Positions 1-7,878 are shown, counted from the stretch's first letter. The stretch is DNA of 25,266 nt from JAHIKV01 sp965195225 (GCA_965195225.1 CBDAFL010000084.1:1-25266), one strand, 5' to 3'. Made by a program: numbers and translations. Notes: generated by a model not told the origin, from the sequence alone.

Positions 1-192
1 CTTGGCTCGCTGGTTGCACGGCAGAACACCACCGCCGACGGACGAGCCGACCTGTTGACGACCGTGATGCACGAAATGGGGCACGTCCTCGGCTACGATC
101 ATGCCGACGAGGGACTGATGGACGACTTGCTCCCATTGGGAACACGGCGGACAGACGCCACGGATAAGGTTTTTGCCGGGTACGGGGAATAG
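1..192 (+). CDS. C-terminal end of a large protein with a metzincin-type zinc motif (partial)
   Basis: The frame is open from the first base to a TAG stop at 190-192, so only the last 63 residues are present. It contains HEMGHVLGYDH, which fits the HExxHxxGxxH zinc-binding motif of metzincin metallopeptidases: three His ligands and the catalytic Glu. The residues after it (an acidic GLMDD stretch and a short basic tail) resemble the extreme C-termini of very long secreted planctomycete proteins that end in this motif. In most metzincins the motif is followed by a Met-turn. Here LMDDLL follows closely and only about 40 residues remain, so it may be a remnant peptidase or a structural zinc site. 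The upstream part lies outside the window, so the domain architecture is unknown. Confidence 0.75.
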   Translation, partial: LGSLVARQNTTADGRADLLTTVMHEMGHVLGYDHADEGLMDDLLPLGTRRTDATDKVFAGYGE

Positions 193-262
193 TGCAACGC
201 CCGCACGGGGTCGGAAATGTAGTTTTCAGTAGTCAGTTTTCGGTTCTAGTAAAACTGCTGTC

Positions 263-280
263 TGACCACTGACCACTGAC
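263..280. repeat. Short 7-bp tandem repeat
   Basis: TGACCAC occurs twice followed by TGAC, in the gap between the metzincin-like gene and the HD-GYP gene, which converge here. It looks like low-complexity intergenic filler. No function can be read from it. Confidence 0.5.
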
Positions 281-285
281 GCGGA

Positions 286-1413
286 TCAGAGAACGTTGCT
301 GCCGGCCGCAACGCCGACGGGAATTTCCCGCTCGCGGGAAAATTCGGGGGCGGTCAGCAATTCCGGGATAAACTTGGCTTGCGACTGCAACAGCGACGTG
401 GCCTCGAATTCCTCGCGGGCCATGTATTGCTCTCTGACTTTCACGAAACGGCTTTCGTTTTCGAGAAAGGCCCGAACGATGTCGGGATCGAAGTGACTGC
501 CCGTGTCTTCGAGAATGATGTCGCGGGCCTTCTCGTGGCTGAAGGCATTCTTGTAGACGCGTTTGGTGGTCAGCGCATCGTAGACGTCTGCCAGGGCAAC
601 GATCCGGCCGCAGAGCGGGATATTCTCTCCGGCCAGTCCATCGGGATATCCGCTGCCGTCGAACCGCTCGTGATGGCTTTGGGCGATATCCCGCGCCATG
701 CATAAAAATTTGGCCTCGGGATGAACGGCGACCGCGGCGCTCAAGGTCTTGCTCCCAATGGCCGAGTGCTGCTTCATGATCTCGAATTCTTCCCGCGTCA
801 GGGCGCAGGGCTTGAGCAGAATCCGATCGGGGATACCCACCTTGCCGATGTCGTGCAGGGGGCTGGTCATGTAGATCAACTGGACGTAATCGCCGTCAAC
901 CTGGTTGCTGTATTTCTCCTGACGGGAAAGATGACCGGCGATAATCCGGCAATACTCGCGGATACGCTCCAGGTGCGCGCCGGTCTCCTGGTCGCGCGAC
1001 TCGGCGAGCTTCGCCAGGCTGAAGATGGTCAGTTCGCGGCTGTCGAGAGACAGAATCCGTTCGCCCGCGCGAATACGGACGCAAAGTTCTTGAGGCTCAA
1101 AGGGCTTGCTGATGAAGTCGTCCGCGCCGGCGTTTAGACCCTCGACGGTGTTTTCGGTCCCCCGTCGCACGGTGAGCATGATTATGTAGACGTAGCTGCA
1201 AGAATATCGCTGGCGAATATGGCGGCACAACTCGATTCCCGACATTCCCTCCATTTCCCAATCGAGAACCACCAAACGATATGTTCCGCTCCTCATCAGT
1301 TCCAAAGCCTCTCGGCCGCTCCTGGCCGAGGTTACTTGATGCCCGAACTGAGCAAGAACATTCTCCAGGATTTCCGTTACGATGTCATCGTCATCTACGA
1401 CTAGTATTTTCAT
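286..1413 (-). CDS. Response regulator with REC and HD-GYP domains (probable c-di-GMP phosphodiesterase)
   Basis: The 375-residue protein has an N-terminal receiver domain (about 1-118) with acidic cluster DDDD at 7-10, phospho-acceptor D51 in VVLDWEMEG and conserved K103 in SKPF. An HD-GYP domain follows (about 130-325) with HDIGK at 187-191 and HHERFDGSGYP at 247-257. These are the metal ligands and the GYP signature of the family that hydrolyses cyclic di-GMP. The known family role is phosphorylation-controlled lowering of c-di-GMP in the cytoplasm. The ATG at 1413 gives a receiver domain of normal length, and the Shine-Dalgarno is weak. An HPt gene ends 54 bp upstream on the same strand, so the two probably form a phosphorelay operon. 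No histidine kinase is in the window. The last 45 residues are an unassigned tail. Confidence 0.93.
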   Translation of the reverse strand: MKILVVDDDDIVTEILENVLAQFGHQVTSARSGREALELMRSGTYRLVVLDWEMEGMSGIELCRHIRQRYSCSYVYIIMLTVRRGTENTVEGLNAGADDFISKPFEPQELCVRIRAGERILSLDSRELTIFSLAKLAESRDQETGAHLERIREYCRIIAGHLSRQEKYSNQVDGDYVQLIYMTSPLHDIGKVGIPDRILLKPCALTREEFEIMKQHSAIGSKTLSAAVAVHPEAKFLCMARDIAQSHHERFDGSGYPDGLAGENIPLCGRIVALADVYDALTTKRVYKNAFSHEKARDIILEDTGSHFDPDIVRAFLENESRFVKVREQYMAREEFEATSLLQSQAKFIPELLTAPEFSREREIPVGVAAGSNVL

Positions 1414-1467
1414 GATCGTTTGCCCGTAAGTGTCGGCCGCGTCCTTGCGGTCGTCGGAATTGTTTCC

Positions 1468-1923
1468 TCACACGATATCGCCCCCCGACAACAACACAAC
1501 CGCCTCGTCCAAGCATTTTTCCCACTCGTTGCGAAAGTGCTCGATACGCGCGGGAATATCCGTCGCGCGGTCTGCCCGGCTCAAGTCTTCAATCTCTGCC
1601 GCGGCCTGTGCAAGGCCCTTGGCGGATACACTCGCCGAGGTTCCCTTGACGCGATGCGCGATGTGTGCGATACGCTCCATATCCCCACACTCCAAAGCCT
1701 TATTCATCTCCGCCAGTTCCTCGGGAAGCCGCTTCTGGAACTTGCTCAGTACCCGATGCACGAGGTTGAGGTTCCCCATGCATCGATTGCGCAACTCATC
1801 CAAATTCAACGCTTCGCAAGGAGGCAACGTCGCGACCTGGCTGCAAGTTGAAACATCACGGCCAGTGTCGGTAGTATTGGAATTTGGAATCACGGCATTC
1901 GGCCAATGTGGTTGGGTGCTCAT
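1468..1923 (-). CDS. HPt (histidine phosphotransfer) domain protein
   Basis: From the ATG at 1923 this is a 151-residue protein with a single HPt domain (about 38-150). The phospho-acceptor is H90 in AHRVKGTSASV, matching the H-x-x-K-G core of HPt four-helix bundles. The first ~35 residues are polar and low in structure. The frame also extends upstream to a GTG at 1995, but the added residues are basic and unlike an HPt start, so the ATG is preferred; neither has a strong Shine-Dalgarno. It is followed after 54 bp by the REC/HD-GYP gene. The pair suggests that a hybrid kinase elsewhere passes phosphate through this protein to the phosphodiesterase. That partner assignment is an inference. Confidence 0.85.
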   Translation of the reverse strand: MSTQPHWPNAVIPNSNTTDTGRDVSTCSQVATLPPCEALNLDELRNRCMGNLNLVHRVLSKFQKRLPEELAEMNKALECGDMERIAHIAHRVKGTSASVSAKGLAQAAAEIEDLSRADRATDIPARIEHFRNEWEKCLDEAVVLLSGGDIV

Positions 1924-2584
1924 TTTTCCGCGGGATGGAGTTCGTTCCCGTTGAACAAACGGATTTCGACGTTCATGTGTGGTCTCGATCGCCACAAGCG
2001 CGAGGACCGCAACGATCTCATCATTTGCATCCGGTCAAGCAGTTCCATGTGGAGCTTTGCTCAATGTCCGTGTAATGCACGACAATGTCGGGATATGGAT
2101 TTCCGATATGTCAATGCCTGTAGAACCCTAGCTTACAACTAGAGTATTGGTAAATCGCCGAATAAATAGCCGTTGTGCCGACGTAAGTCCTTATCCACCA
2201 AGGACCACCGCCGATTGGAAAATCGCGACTTGCGAAATTATCTGCTCTTTCTGAAAAAGGGTGCTGGAATGAGCAATACTCCCGAGAAATCCGACAGACA
2301 GCCTCAATAATGCCCTTACGACCGCCAAATTGGCCCTTATTGAACGGCGAAACGTGACAATCCACGGGAAAATGAAGGGTTTTGTCCCCGATTCATTGTG
2401 AAAGGACAGGACAATATGTAAAACTCTAGCTTGCAGATAGGATTTTCTTTTTGCCACTGCTTCACCATGCGAGGCCGATTGAATATAATATAGGTAAACC
2501 GCCTCCCGCTTTCGGGTGGGGAAAAGTGTATCGCTCTCCTCGTGGGCGAACGGGGGTTTCTTTGGTTTTGTGGGATACCAAACT
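1924..2584. other. 661-bp intergenic region between divergent genes
   Basis: This stretch separates the minus-strand HPt gene from the plus-strand MDR gene. It is richer in A and T than the genes around it. Apart from a good promoter at 2461-2489, nothing convincing is seen. Minus-strand open frames at 2111-2365 and 2191-2898 have no recognisable domain, and the longer one runs into the MDR gene. No tRNA, riboswitch or transposon end was recognised. Confidence 0.6.
2461..2489 (+). promoter_or_regulatory. Sigma-70-type promoter for the MDR/HAD pair
   Basis: A perfect TATAAT lies at 2484-2489. A partial -35 box, TTCACC at 2461-2466, is 17 bp upstream and matches 4 of 6 consensus bases. Transcription would start near 2496 and leave a leader of about 90 nt before the ATG at 2585. 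Confidence 0.55.
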
Positions 2585-3571
2585 ATGAAGGCCGCATACA
2601 TTGAACAAATTGGACCGCCGAAAAACATCGTTTTTGGCGATTTGCCCAAGCCGAAACCCGCCGCGGGCCAAGTCCTCGTCAAGATCGAGGCAGTGGCCGT
2701 CAACCCGGTCGACACGTACATTCGCGCCGGCATGTATCCGATGGACCTGTCTTTGCCATACATAGTCGGTTGCGACTTGGCCGGGGTGGTCGAGGCGGTC
2801 GGATCTGAGGTAACTAAATTCCATAAAGGCGATAGGGTTTGGGGAACCAACCAAGGAGTGTCGGGACGCCAGGGAACCTTTGCCGAATTCGCCGCCATTG
2901 ACGAACACTGGCTCTATCCGACGCCCGAGGAAGTCTCCGACCAGGACGCGGCTGCCGTGGCGTTGGTGGGGATTACCGCTCACCTGGGGCTGTTCCGCGA
3001 GGCAAAATTGAAGATGGGCGATTCCGTGTACATCGGCGGCGGGGCCGGCGGCGTGGGATCGTGTGCAATACAGATGGCCCGCGCCATCGGCGCCAGAGTG
3101 TTGGCTTCTGCCGGGAACAAGGAGAAAACGAAAATCTGTCGCCAACTCGGGGCGAACGCGGTGCTGAACTACAAGACAGACAACCTGGACGCCGCGCTGG
3201 AGAGGTTCGGCTCAATTGACGTGTGGCTCGACACGAAGCGCGAACAAAGTTTCGATCGGGCGATCGGCCACATGGCCGTCAATGGGCGAATCATCGTGAT
3301 GTCGGGGGGAGAGTCGCGGTCGAAATTTCCCGTCGGTCAGTTCTACGCGAAGGACTGCAAACTGCTGGGCTACGTGCTGTTCAATGCCTCGCCGGAGGAG
3401 CAACGAAAATCGGCCGCGGAGATCAATCGCTGGATGGCCAAGGGCAAACTCCGGCCGCTGATCGGCCGGGTAATGAATCTCGCCGAGGCCGCCGACGCAC
3501 ACAAGCTCCAGGAGGAAAACACCCTGGGTAAGTCCAGTGCGTTGTCCGGCAAAATCGTGCTCATGCCGTAA
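2585..3571 (+). CDS. Zinc-independent MDR oxidoreductase (quinone oxidoreductase-like)
   Basis: The 328-residue protein belongs to the medium-chain dehydrogenase/reductase superfamily. The N-terminal GroES-like domain (about 1-125) starts MKAAYIEQIG and contains VAVNPVDTYIR and GCDLAGVV, both typical of NADPH:quinone reductases. The cofactor-binding Rossmann domain carries GGGAGGVGS at 151-159. The catalytic-zinc ligands of alcohol dehydrogenases are absent, which supports the quinone or enone reductase branch. An in-frame start at 2516 would add 23 residues not seen in the family, so the ATG at 2585 is chosen. The HAD gene begins 17 bp after the stop, so the two are probably co-transcribed from the promoter at 2461-2489. 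The substrate cannot be deduced. Confidence 0.9.
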   Translation: MKAAYIEQIGPPKNIVFGDLPKPKPAAGQVLVKIEAVAVNPVDTYIRAGMYPMDLSLPYIVGCDLAGVVEAVGSEVTKFHKGDRVWGTNQGVSGRQGTFAEFAAIDEHWLYPTPEEVSDQDAAAVALVGITAHLGLFREAKLKMGDSVYIGGGAGGVGSCAIQMARAIGARVLASAGNKEKTKICRQLGANAVLNYKTDNLDAALERFGSIDVWLDTKREQSFDRAIGHMAVNGRIIVMSGGESRSKFPVGQFYAKDCKLLGYVLFNASPEEQRKSAAEINRWMAKGKLRPLIGRVMNLAEAADAHKLQEENTLGKSSALSGKIVLMP

Positions 3572-3588
3572 GGATTCCCTGTTCCCTT

Positions 3589-4206
3589 ATGCCACCTAAT
3601 TTCCTATTCTTCGATCTTGGCAAAGTCCTGATAAACTTCAGCACCGAACGGATGTTGGAGCAAATGGGCGCGGTTGCGGGTATTGCGCCCGACCGTGTGC
3701 GCAAAGTGCTTTTCGGCGACGGGTTGATGCAGAAACACGAAACCGGCCGGCTCGACAGCCGCGGGATGTACGGGGCCTTTTGCACCGCCACGGGCAGCCG
3801 GCCCGACTACGACGCACTGGTCGAGGCCGCCACCGACATCTTCGAGTTGAACCTGCCCATGATGCCGCTGGTGACCCAACTCGAACAGGCCGGATATCCA
3901 ATGGGAATCCTGTCGAACACCGGTGAAACCCACTGGAATCATTGTTTCCGCCGCTATCGGATCGTGAGCGAGAAATTCGCCGTTCACGCGCTGAGTTTCC
4001 GCATCGGAACGGTCAAGCCGGACGTGGCCATCTTCCACGCCGCCGCCAAGTTGGCCGGCCACAAACCCGAAGAGATTCTCTTCATCGACGACCGGATCGA
4101 GCACGTCGTCGGCGCGCAGGCGGCCGGTTTCGACGCCGTGCAATTCACCACCGCCGAGGCACTGGCCGGCGAACTGCGGCAACGCGGCATCCGATTCAAC
4201 TTCTAA
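3589..4206 (+). CDS. HAD-superfamily hydrolase, YihX-like
   Basis: The 205-residue protein shows all four HAD motifs: nucleophile D9 in FFDLGKVLIN, motif II SNTG at 109-112, motif III K143 in GTVKPD, and motif IV acidic pair D167-D168 in LFIDDRIEHV. A helical cap inserted after motif I (about 17-85) fits subclass IA. The motif I form DLGKV, with Gly in place of the second Asp, resembles YihX-type sugar phosphatases and the epoxide-hydrolase N-terminal branch. The likely role is cytoplasmic phosphatase activity on a small phosphorylated metabolite; the substrate is unknown. It starts 17 bp after the MDR gene without a clear Shine-Dalgarno. A short interspersed repeat begins directly after its TAA. 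Confidence 0.9.
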   Translation: MPPNFLFFDLGKVLINFSTERMLEQMGAVAGIAPDRVRKVLFGDGLMQKHETGRLDSRGMYGAFCTATGSRPDYDALVEAATDIFELNLPMMPLVTQLEQAGYPMGILSNTGETHWNHCFRRYRIVSEKFAVHALSFRIGTVKPDVAIFHAAAKLAGHKPEEILFIDDRIEHVVGAQAAGFDAVQFTTAEALAGELRQRGIRFNF

Positions 4207-4239
4207 GTAGGGTGGGACAAGCGCAGCGCGGTCCCACCA
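4207..4239 (+). repeat. 33-bp interspersed repeat, left copy
   Basis: It starts immediately after the HAD stop codon. The sequence can pair with itself through GGTGGGAC and GTCCCACC. The reverse complement occurs at 6342-6374 with one mismatch, on the other side of the ECF cassette. A further partial copy, GTAGGGTGGGAC, lies at 4251-4262. Confidence 0.85.
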
Positions 4240-4260
4240 ATAACCGCTGAGTAGGGTGGG

Positions 4261-4302
4261 ACACGTACCGGTTGACCACGTTCTCGAACAGTTCTTGCCG
4301 GC
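4261..4302 (-). pseudogene. Detached copy of the xylA 3' end (42 bp)
   Basis: These 42 bases are identical to 6380-6421, which encode the last residues of xylose isomerase (the segment ending NRYV). The copy is 2.1 kb from xylA, in the same orientation, next to the 33-bp repeat, and cannot be expressed. It marks one edge of a segment that was inserted or rearranged beside xylA. Confidence 0.85.
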
Positions 4303-4318
4303 AAGCCATCGTTCGGCA

Positions 4319-5602
4319 TCATCTCGGAACGGGCGGATCGAATTCGAGCAACTTGTCCGCAATTCTCTCGTCGATGATCGGATCGTAGGTCGTGGTTTCC
4401 TCAACGCGAAAGTCTTTCAGTATCCTTTGTTCGTCGATCCGTCGCACGAGGTACGACTTCTTGTCAATCCAAAGAATGATTGGACTGCGACCATAGATGC
4501 CTTCAATACGAAAGCATTCCACCCCATCCAGCTTGCCTTCTTCGGCACATTCTGCTTTCGTGATATGGGTGAGCTTTTGAAAGCTCACCTTGTCGGGCAA
4601 CAACAGCGGGGGAATGTTTATCGACGATCCGCCAGACACGCCATTCGCGCTGCCCAGAGCTAAACCAAGGGACTCCGGCTTCTCGATTCCTGGTGTCACG
4701 TCCCACCAAGTTTGGACCTCCTTTCCGTTGGCCCAGATGATGTAGCGGTACTGCCGGTTGTCGCTTTTCTGCTCGGTGTACTCAAAGCGAAGCCGGCCGG
4801 GACGCACAAAGGCGGTTGTGAAGGGCTTCTCGACCGTGCGGATGCCGCCGTCTTGAACAAACAGAATTGTGACCACCCCGGAATCCCGGTACGACTTGCA
4901 GTTGGCGTACACTTTTACCATCCGATCGACGATCTGCCTGGCGGCTGAATCCTCGGGTTTTCCGCGAAGTTCAGGTTTTCCGCAAAGTTCAGGTTTTCCG
5001 CAACGTTCAGGTTTTCCGCGAAGTTCAGGTTTTCCGCAAAGTAACGAGAAATGGACTACGCCTAACGCCAAGAGCGCGATGAATAGAAATAGTAGAATTC
5101 GATATCCTTTGTCTATTCTAAAATTATGCAGTGGCAGAGTATCGGGAGTGAATCCCATCCGCTTCGCGTAACCCGTCTGGCACAACATCAGGATTTGCTT
5201 CTTTCGGACGCCTGCAAATCCAATCCACCCAATCAGTAATCCAAGTGGAATCACGATGAAAAAGAGAACAAGAGTCGACCATGGGCGGGGTAGATAGAAA
5301 GATGTGTAAGATTCCAACATCCACATCAATGAAAACAGAATCAAACCTAGGACGATCCCGCCAACACCCCCAACGGTCCAAGAATATGCGGTCAATCTAC
5401 GAGATTCGTCGGGAGTAAGGTGATTGCAAATATCTCTCACCTCAGATGAGCGGAAGGGATACCAAAGCGAATGCAGCGTGGCAGCGATCAGTTCGGGCGG
5501 CGGGCCGGCCGGGACCGTTTCTTCCTGAATCGACGCAATTGCCCGCTGAAGGGCGCCGTCCAACTTTTCGTTTTCGGGCGGGTCTATCGATTGCTCGTTC
5601 AT
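4319..5602 (-). CDS. Membrane protein with LolA-like C-terminal domain, in operon with ECF sigma factor
   Basis: From the ATG at 5602, with AGAGGATG as Shine-Dalgarno, this is 427 residues. The first ~70 residues are soluble, followed by three hydrophobic segments (about 74-96, 107-131 and 167-188). A Gly-Lys-Pro-Glu repeat tract covers 190-217. The region from about 221 to the end looks like the LolA/LolB-type or DUF2092-like fold often attached to planctomycete membrane proteins, starting at RQIVDRMVKVYANCKSY. The C-terminal part is probably periplasmic. The gene starts 47 bp after the ECF sigma gene, so it may act as the sigma factor's membrane partner or anti-sigma factor, though no ZAS-type HxxxCxxC motif is present. 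A 5' extension of the frame to 5767 overlaps the sigma gene and is rejected. Confidence 0.75.
   Translation of the reverse strand: MNEQSIDPPENEKLDGALQRAIASIQEETVPAGPPPELIAATLHSLWYPFRSSEVRDICNHLTPDESRRLTAYSWTVGGVGGIVLGLILFSLMWMLESYTSFYLPRPWSTLVLFFIVIPLGLLIGWIGFAGVRKKQILMLCQTGYAKRMGFTPDTLPLHNFRIDKGYRILLFLFIALLALGVVHFSLLCGKPELRGKPERCGKPELCGKPELRGKPEDSAARQIVDRMVKVYANCKSYRDSGVVTILFVQDGGIRTVEKPFTTAFVRPGRLRFEYTEQKSDNRQYRYIIWANGKEVQTWWDVTPGIEKPESLGLALGSANGVSGGSSINIPPLLLPDKVSFQKLTHITKAECAEEGKLDGVECFRIEGIYGRSPIILWIDKKSYLVRRIDEQRILKDFRVEETTTYDPIIDERIADKLLEFDPPVPR
4956..5042 (-). repeat. 18-bp in-frame tandem repeat (4.8 copies)
   Basis: Five near-identical 18-bp units lie inside the LolA-like membrane protein gene. 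They encode a six-residue unit close to GKPELR between the third membrane segment and the LolA-like domain. The length keeps the frame, so copy number could change without breaking the gene. Confidence 0.95.
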
Positions 5603-5649
5603 TGGGACATCCTCTGCAAAGCGAAAATTACATACAAAAGGCGGACTGG

Positions 5650-6165
5650 CTATTGGCCCTCGCCCAGCAGTTCTTGGAGTCGTTGTCGGGCGCGGTGGAT
5701 AGTTACGCCGACGGCATTTTCGGTCATGTCCATCCGTTGGCTCACTTCGCGATGGCTCCAGCCACAAAGAGCATGCAGATAAAACACTTCGGCTTGTTTC
5801 TCCGGAAGTTGCGACAGCGCCTCGCGCAACCGCTCGGACAATTCCGCAGCCACAGCGTGTTCCATCGGACCTGCATCCGTCGAGGTTTCCTCAGCCAGCC
5901 GACGGTCGCCCGAGCCATCGCTGCAGTTCTGCCAGTGATCGCCTCGCCGATACCGTTTCCGAAGTCGATCCATGGCACGCGCCGTGGCCAGGCTGCACAG
6001 CACCGCAGGCCAGCATTCCACCGTTTCACGATAAGAAAGCTTCAAGGCCGCAAGAAAAGTCTCTTGAAAGCATTCTTCGACATCTGCCCGATTGGCAAGC
6101 AACCGCCACAGCGTACGCCAGACCATAGGACCATCGTTCGCCACGATGGCGTCCCAGTTCGTCAT
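5650..6165 (-). CDS. ECF-type RNA polymerase sigma factor
   Basis: From the ATG at 6165 this is 171 residues. The sigma-70 region 2 signature is seen in DVEECFQETFLAAL (about 28-41), followed by a region 2.3/2.4-like stretch with RAMDRLRKRYRR. Region 4 covers about 112-168, with LPEKQAEVFYLH and the helix-turn-helix WSHREVSQRMDMTENAVGV. The protein would direct RNA polymerase to a small regulon. A longer frame from a TTG at 6258 lacks support. The LolA-like membrane protein gene follows after 47 bp, which points to a sigma/membrane-regulator pair. The cassette sits between repeats that include a copied piece of xylA, so it may have arrived as a unit. Confidence 0.9.
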   Translation of the reverse strand: MTNWDAIVANDGPMVWRTLWRLLANRADVEECFQETFLAALKLSYRETVECWPAVLCSLATARAMDRLRKRYRRGDHWQNCSDGSGDRRLAEETSTDAGPMEHAVAAELSERLREALSQLPEKQAEVFYLHALCGWSHREVSQRMDMTENAVGVTIHRARQRLQELLGEGQ

Positions 6166-6242
6166 GAAATGATCCCGTTGTCGTCCCGTGTGGCGGTCGT
6201 CACGTGTGATTTGCATCAACGGCCAATAGCGGTTGACATCAA

Positions 6243-6271
6243 GATAGTCGCCCGCCAAGCCAAAACCTTAC
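6243..6271 (-). promoter_or_regulatory. Candidate ECF-type promoter upstream of the sigma gene
   Basis: On the minus strand GTAAGGTTTT (6271 to 6262) is followed, after 11 bp, by CGACTATC (6250 to 6243). The box spacing is compatible with an autoregulatory ECF promoter about 80 bp upstream of the sigma factor ATG. Only one copy was noticed in the window, so this is tentative. Confidence 0.3.
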
Positions 6272-6341
6272 ACGGGGAAGCCAAGATTTTTCGAATCTCA
6301 CGACTCCGGTACCGCTTTGCGTCCAGTTCTTCTCGGATAAA

Positions 6342-6374
6342 TGGTGGGACCGCACTGCGCTTGTCCCACCCTAC
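6342..6374 (-). repeat. 33-bp interspersed repeat, right copy (inverted)
   Basis: It is the reverse complement of 4207-4239 with one mismatch and abuts the xylA stop codon. Together with the left copy it brackets the ECF sigma/membrane protein cassette as a pair of inverted repeats. Confidence 0.85.
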
Positions 6375-7688
6375 TCAGAACACGTACCGGTTGACCACGT
6401 TCTCGAACAGTTCTTGCCGGCCGCTGTGGTTCGGGGTAACGTCGCCCTTGGCGAGCATGTACTTATCGAGCGACTCGAAGCCGTGCCGGCCGGACTCGAT
6501 CTCGGCGCCGACGCCCGTGTCCCAAGAACTGTAACGCTCCCGGACCATCTCGTCCAACACGCCGTCGGCGCGGATGGCCGCGGCGATCTTCAGCCCCTTG
6601 GCGAAGGCGTCCATACCGCCGATATGGGCGTGGAACAGATCGACCGGCTCGAAACTCTCGCGGCGCACCTTGGCGTCGAAGTTCAGCCCGCCGGTGGTCA
6701 AGCCGCCGTACTTCAGAATCATCAGCATGATCTTCGTCGTCATATACACGTCGGTGGGAAACTGGTCGGTGTCCCAGCCCAGCAGCAGGTCGCCGGTGTT
6801 GGCGTCGACCGAACCGAGGAAACCCTGCGAGCCGGCGTAGTCCAGTTCGTGCTCGACCGCGTGGCCGGCCAGCGTGGCATGGTTCGTCTCGATGTTCATC
6901 TTCACGTGGTCGGCCAGGCCGTGGGCACGCAGGAAGTTGATGCAAGCGGCCGAGTCGAAGTCGTACTGGTGCTTGGTCGGCTCCATGGGCTTCGGCTCGA
7001 AGTAGAACTGGCCGGTGAAGCCGATTTTCTTTGCATAATCGACGGCCATGTGCATGAAGGTGGCCAGATGCTCGATCTCGCGCCGCATGTCGGTGTTCCA
7101 GATACACTGATACCCCTCGCGTCCGCCCCAGAACGTGTAGCCCTGCCCGCCGAGTTCATTGGTCACTTCCAGCATCTTCTTCACCTGGGCGGCGGCATAA
7201 GCGAATGAGTCGGCGTTGCAACTCGTGGCCGCGCCGTGCGTGTAGCGTGGATTGCTGAACAGGTTGGCCGTACCCCAGAGGAGTTTTATGCCCGTGCGAT
7301 CTTGTTCCTCTTTCAACACCTTGGCCACGGCGTCGAGATTTTTGTTGCTCTCGGCCAGCGTATCGCCCTCGGGCGCGACGTCGCGGTCGTGGAAGCAGTA
7401 GAACGGTGCGCCGAGTTTTTCGATAAACTCGAATGCCACTCGCGCGCGGTTGATGGCGTTTTCGACCGAATCGGTTCCGGCCTCCCAAGGTCGGAGCATT
7501 GTGCCTGGCCCAAAGGGATCGGCGCCCGTGCCGCGCATCGTGTGCCAGTATGCCACGCTGAAGCGGAATTGGTCCTTCATCGACTTGCCTTCGACCAACT
7601 CGTTTTCGTCGTAATGGCGGAAGGCGAGCGGGTTTTTCGATTCGGGGCCTTCGTAGCGGATTTTGGCGATATCTGGGAACGCTGACAC
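6375..7688 (-). CDS. xylA: Xylose isomerase
   Basis: The 437-residue protein matches xylose isomerase along its full length (E. coli XylA is 440 residues). It interconverts D-xylose and D-xylulose in the cytoplasm and usually also accepts glucose. Visible active-site features are the catalytic His-Asp pair H100 and D103 in FHDRDVAPEG, and the metal/substrate segment E231 and K233 in FYFEPKPMEPTKHQYD. The start is a GTG at 7688, with AAGGAG seven bases upstream. No xylulokinase or xylose transporter gene is adjacent. The last codons are duplicated at 4261-4302. The gene is probably transcribed on its own, since palindromic repeats lie upstream. Confidence 0.97.
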   Translation of the reverse strand: MSAFPDIAKIRYEGPESKNPLAFRHYDENELVEGKSMKDQFRFSVAYWHTMRGTGADPFGPGTMLRPWEAGTDSVENAINRARVAFEFIEKLGAPFYCFHDRDVAPEGDTLAESNKNLDAVAKVLKEEQDRTGIKLLWGTANLFSNPRYTHGAATSCNADSFAYAAAQVKKMLEVTNELGGQGYTFWGGREGYQCIWNTDMRREIEHLATFMHMAVDYAKKIGFTGQFYFEPKPMEPTKHQYDFDSAACINFLRAHGLADHVKMNIETNHATLAGHAVEHELDYAGSQGFLGSVDANTGDLLLGWDTDQFPTDVYMTTKIMLMILKYGGLTTGGLNFDAKVRRESFEPVDLFHAHIGGMDAFAKGLKIAAAIRADGVLDEMVRERYSSWDTGVGAEIESGRHGFESLDKYMLAKGDVTPNHSGRQELFENVVNRYVF

Positions 7689-7701
7689 GGCTGGACTCCT
7701 T

Positions 7702-7736
7702 GGTAGTGGTTAGCGGGTAGCGGGTAGTGGGTAGTG
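7702..7736. repeat. 7-bp tandem repeat upstream of xylA (five units)
   Basis: Five units of GGTAGTG or close variants lie just upstream of the xylA Shine-Dalgarno. The same motif recurs at 25248-25266 next to the FabI-like start codon. It is likely a dispersed simple repeat; any effect on expression is unproven. Confidence 0.7.
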
Positions 7737-7752
7737 ATTTAGTTCGCGGGTG

Positions 7753-7777
7753 GCTCCGATAGCTCGGCTATCGGAGC
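7753..7777. repeat. Palindromic repeat (GCTCCGATAGC type)
   Basis: A 25-bp inverted repeat lies between xylA and the first ankyrin gene. It is one of two palindromes in this spacer with the core CGATAG/CTATCG. It may form a hairpin in RNA, but no U-tract follows to make a classical terminator. Confidence 0.6.
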
Positions 7778-7833
7778 GGCGAAGCCGCAAGAGGCACACG
7801 TGTCTAACGCTGCCACCTCCTGTGCCTGCGGCA

Positions 7834-7856
7834 CCCCGATAGACAAGCTATCGGGG
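7834..7856. repeat. Palindromic repeat downstream of ankyrin gene 1
   Basis: The 23-bp palindrome has arms CCCCGATAG/CTATCGGGG and lies 22 bp past the stop of the 569-residue ankyrin gene. A near-identical palindrome sits at the same place after the second ankyrin gene (9619-9639). It may act as a 3' hairpin. Confidence 0.65.
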
Positions 7857-7878
7857 CCACCCAGCGATCCGGCCTACA

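Noticed and set aside
2111..2898. Minus-strand frames upstream of the MDR gene as possible small genes
   Set aside because: They show no domain or start signal, and the longer one overlaps the MDR coding region and its promoter.
5446..6534. 362-residue plus-strand frame opposite the ECF sigma gene
   Set aside because: It runs antisense to two well-supported minus-strand genes and into the xylA end. Its translation has no recognisable domain.
7702..7736. G-quadruplex or phase-variation role for the GGTAGTG repeat upstream of xylA
   Set aside because: The runs of G are only two or three long and the units are imperfect. The same motif occurs elsewhere, so it is more likely a dispersed simple repeat.
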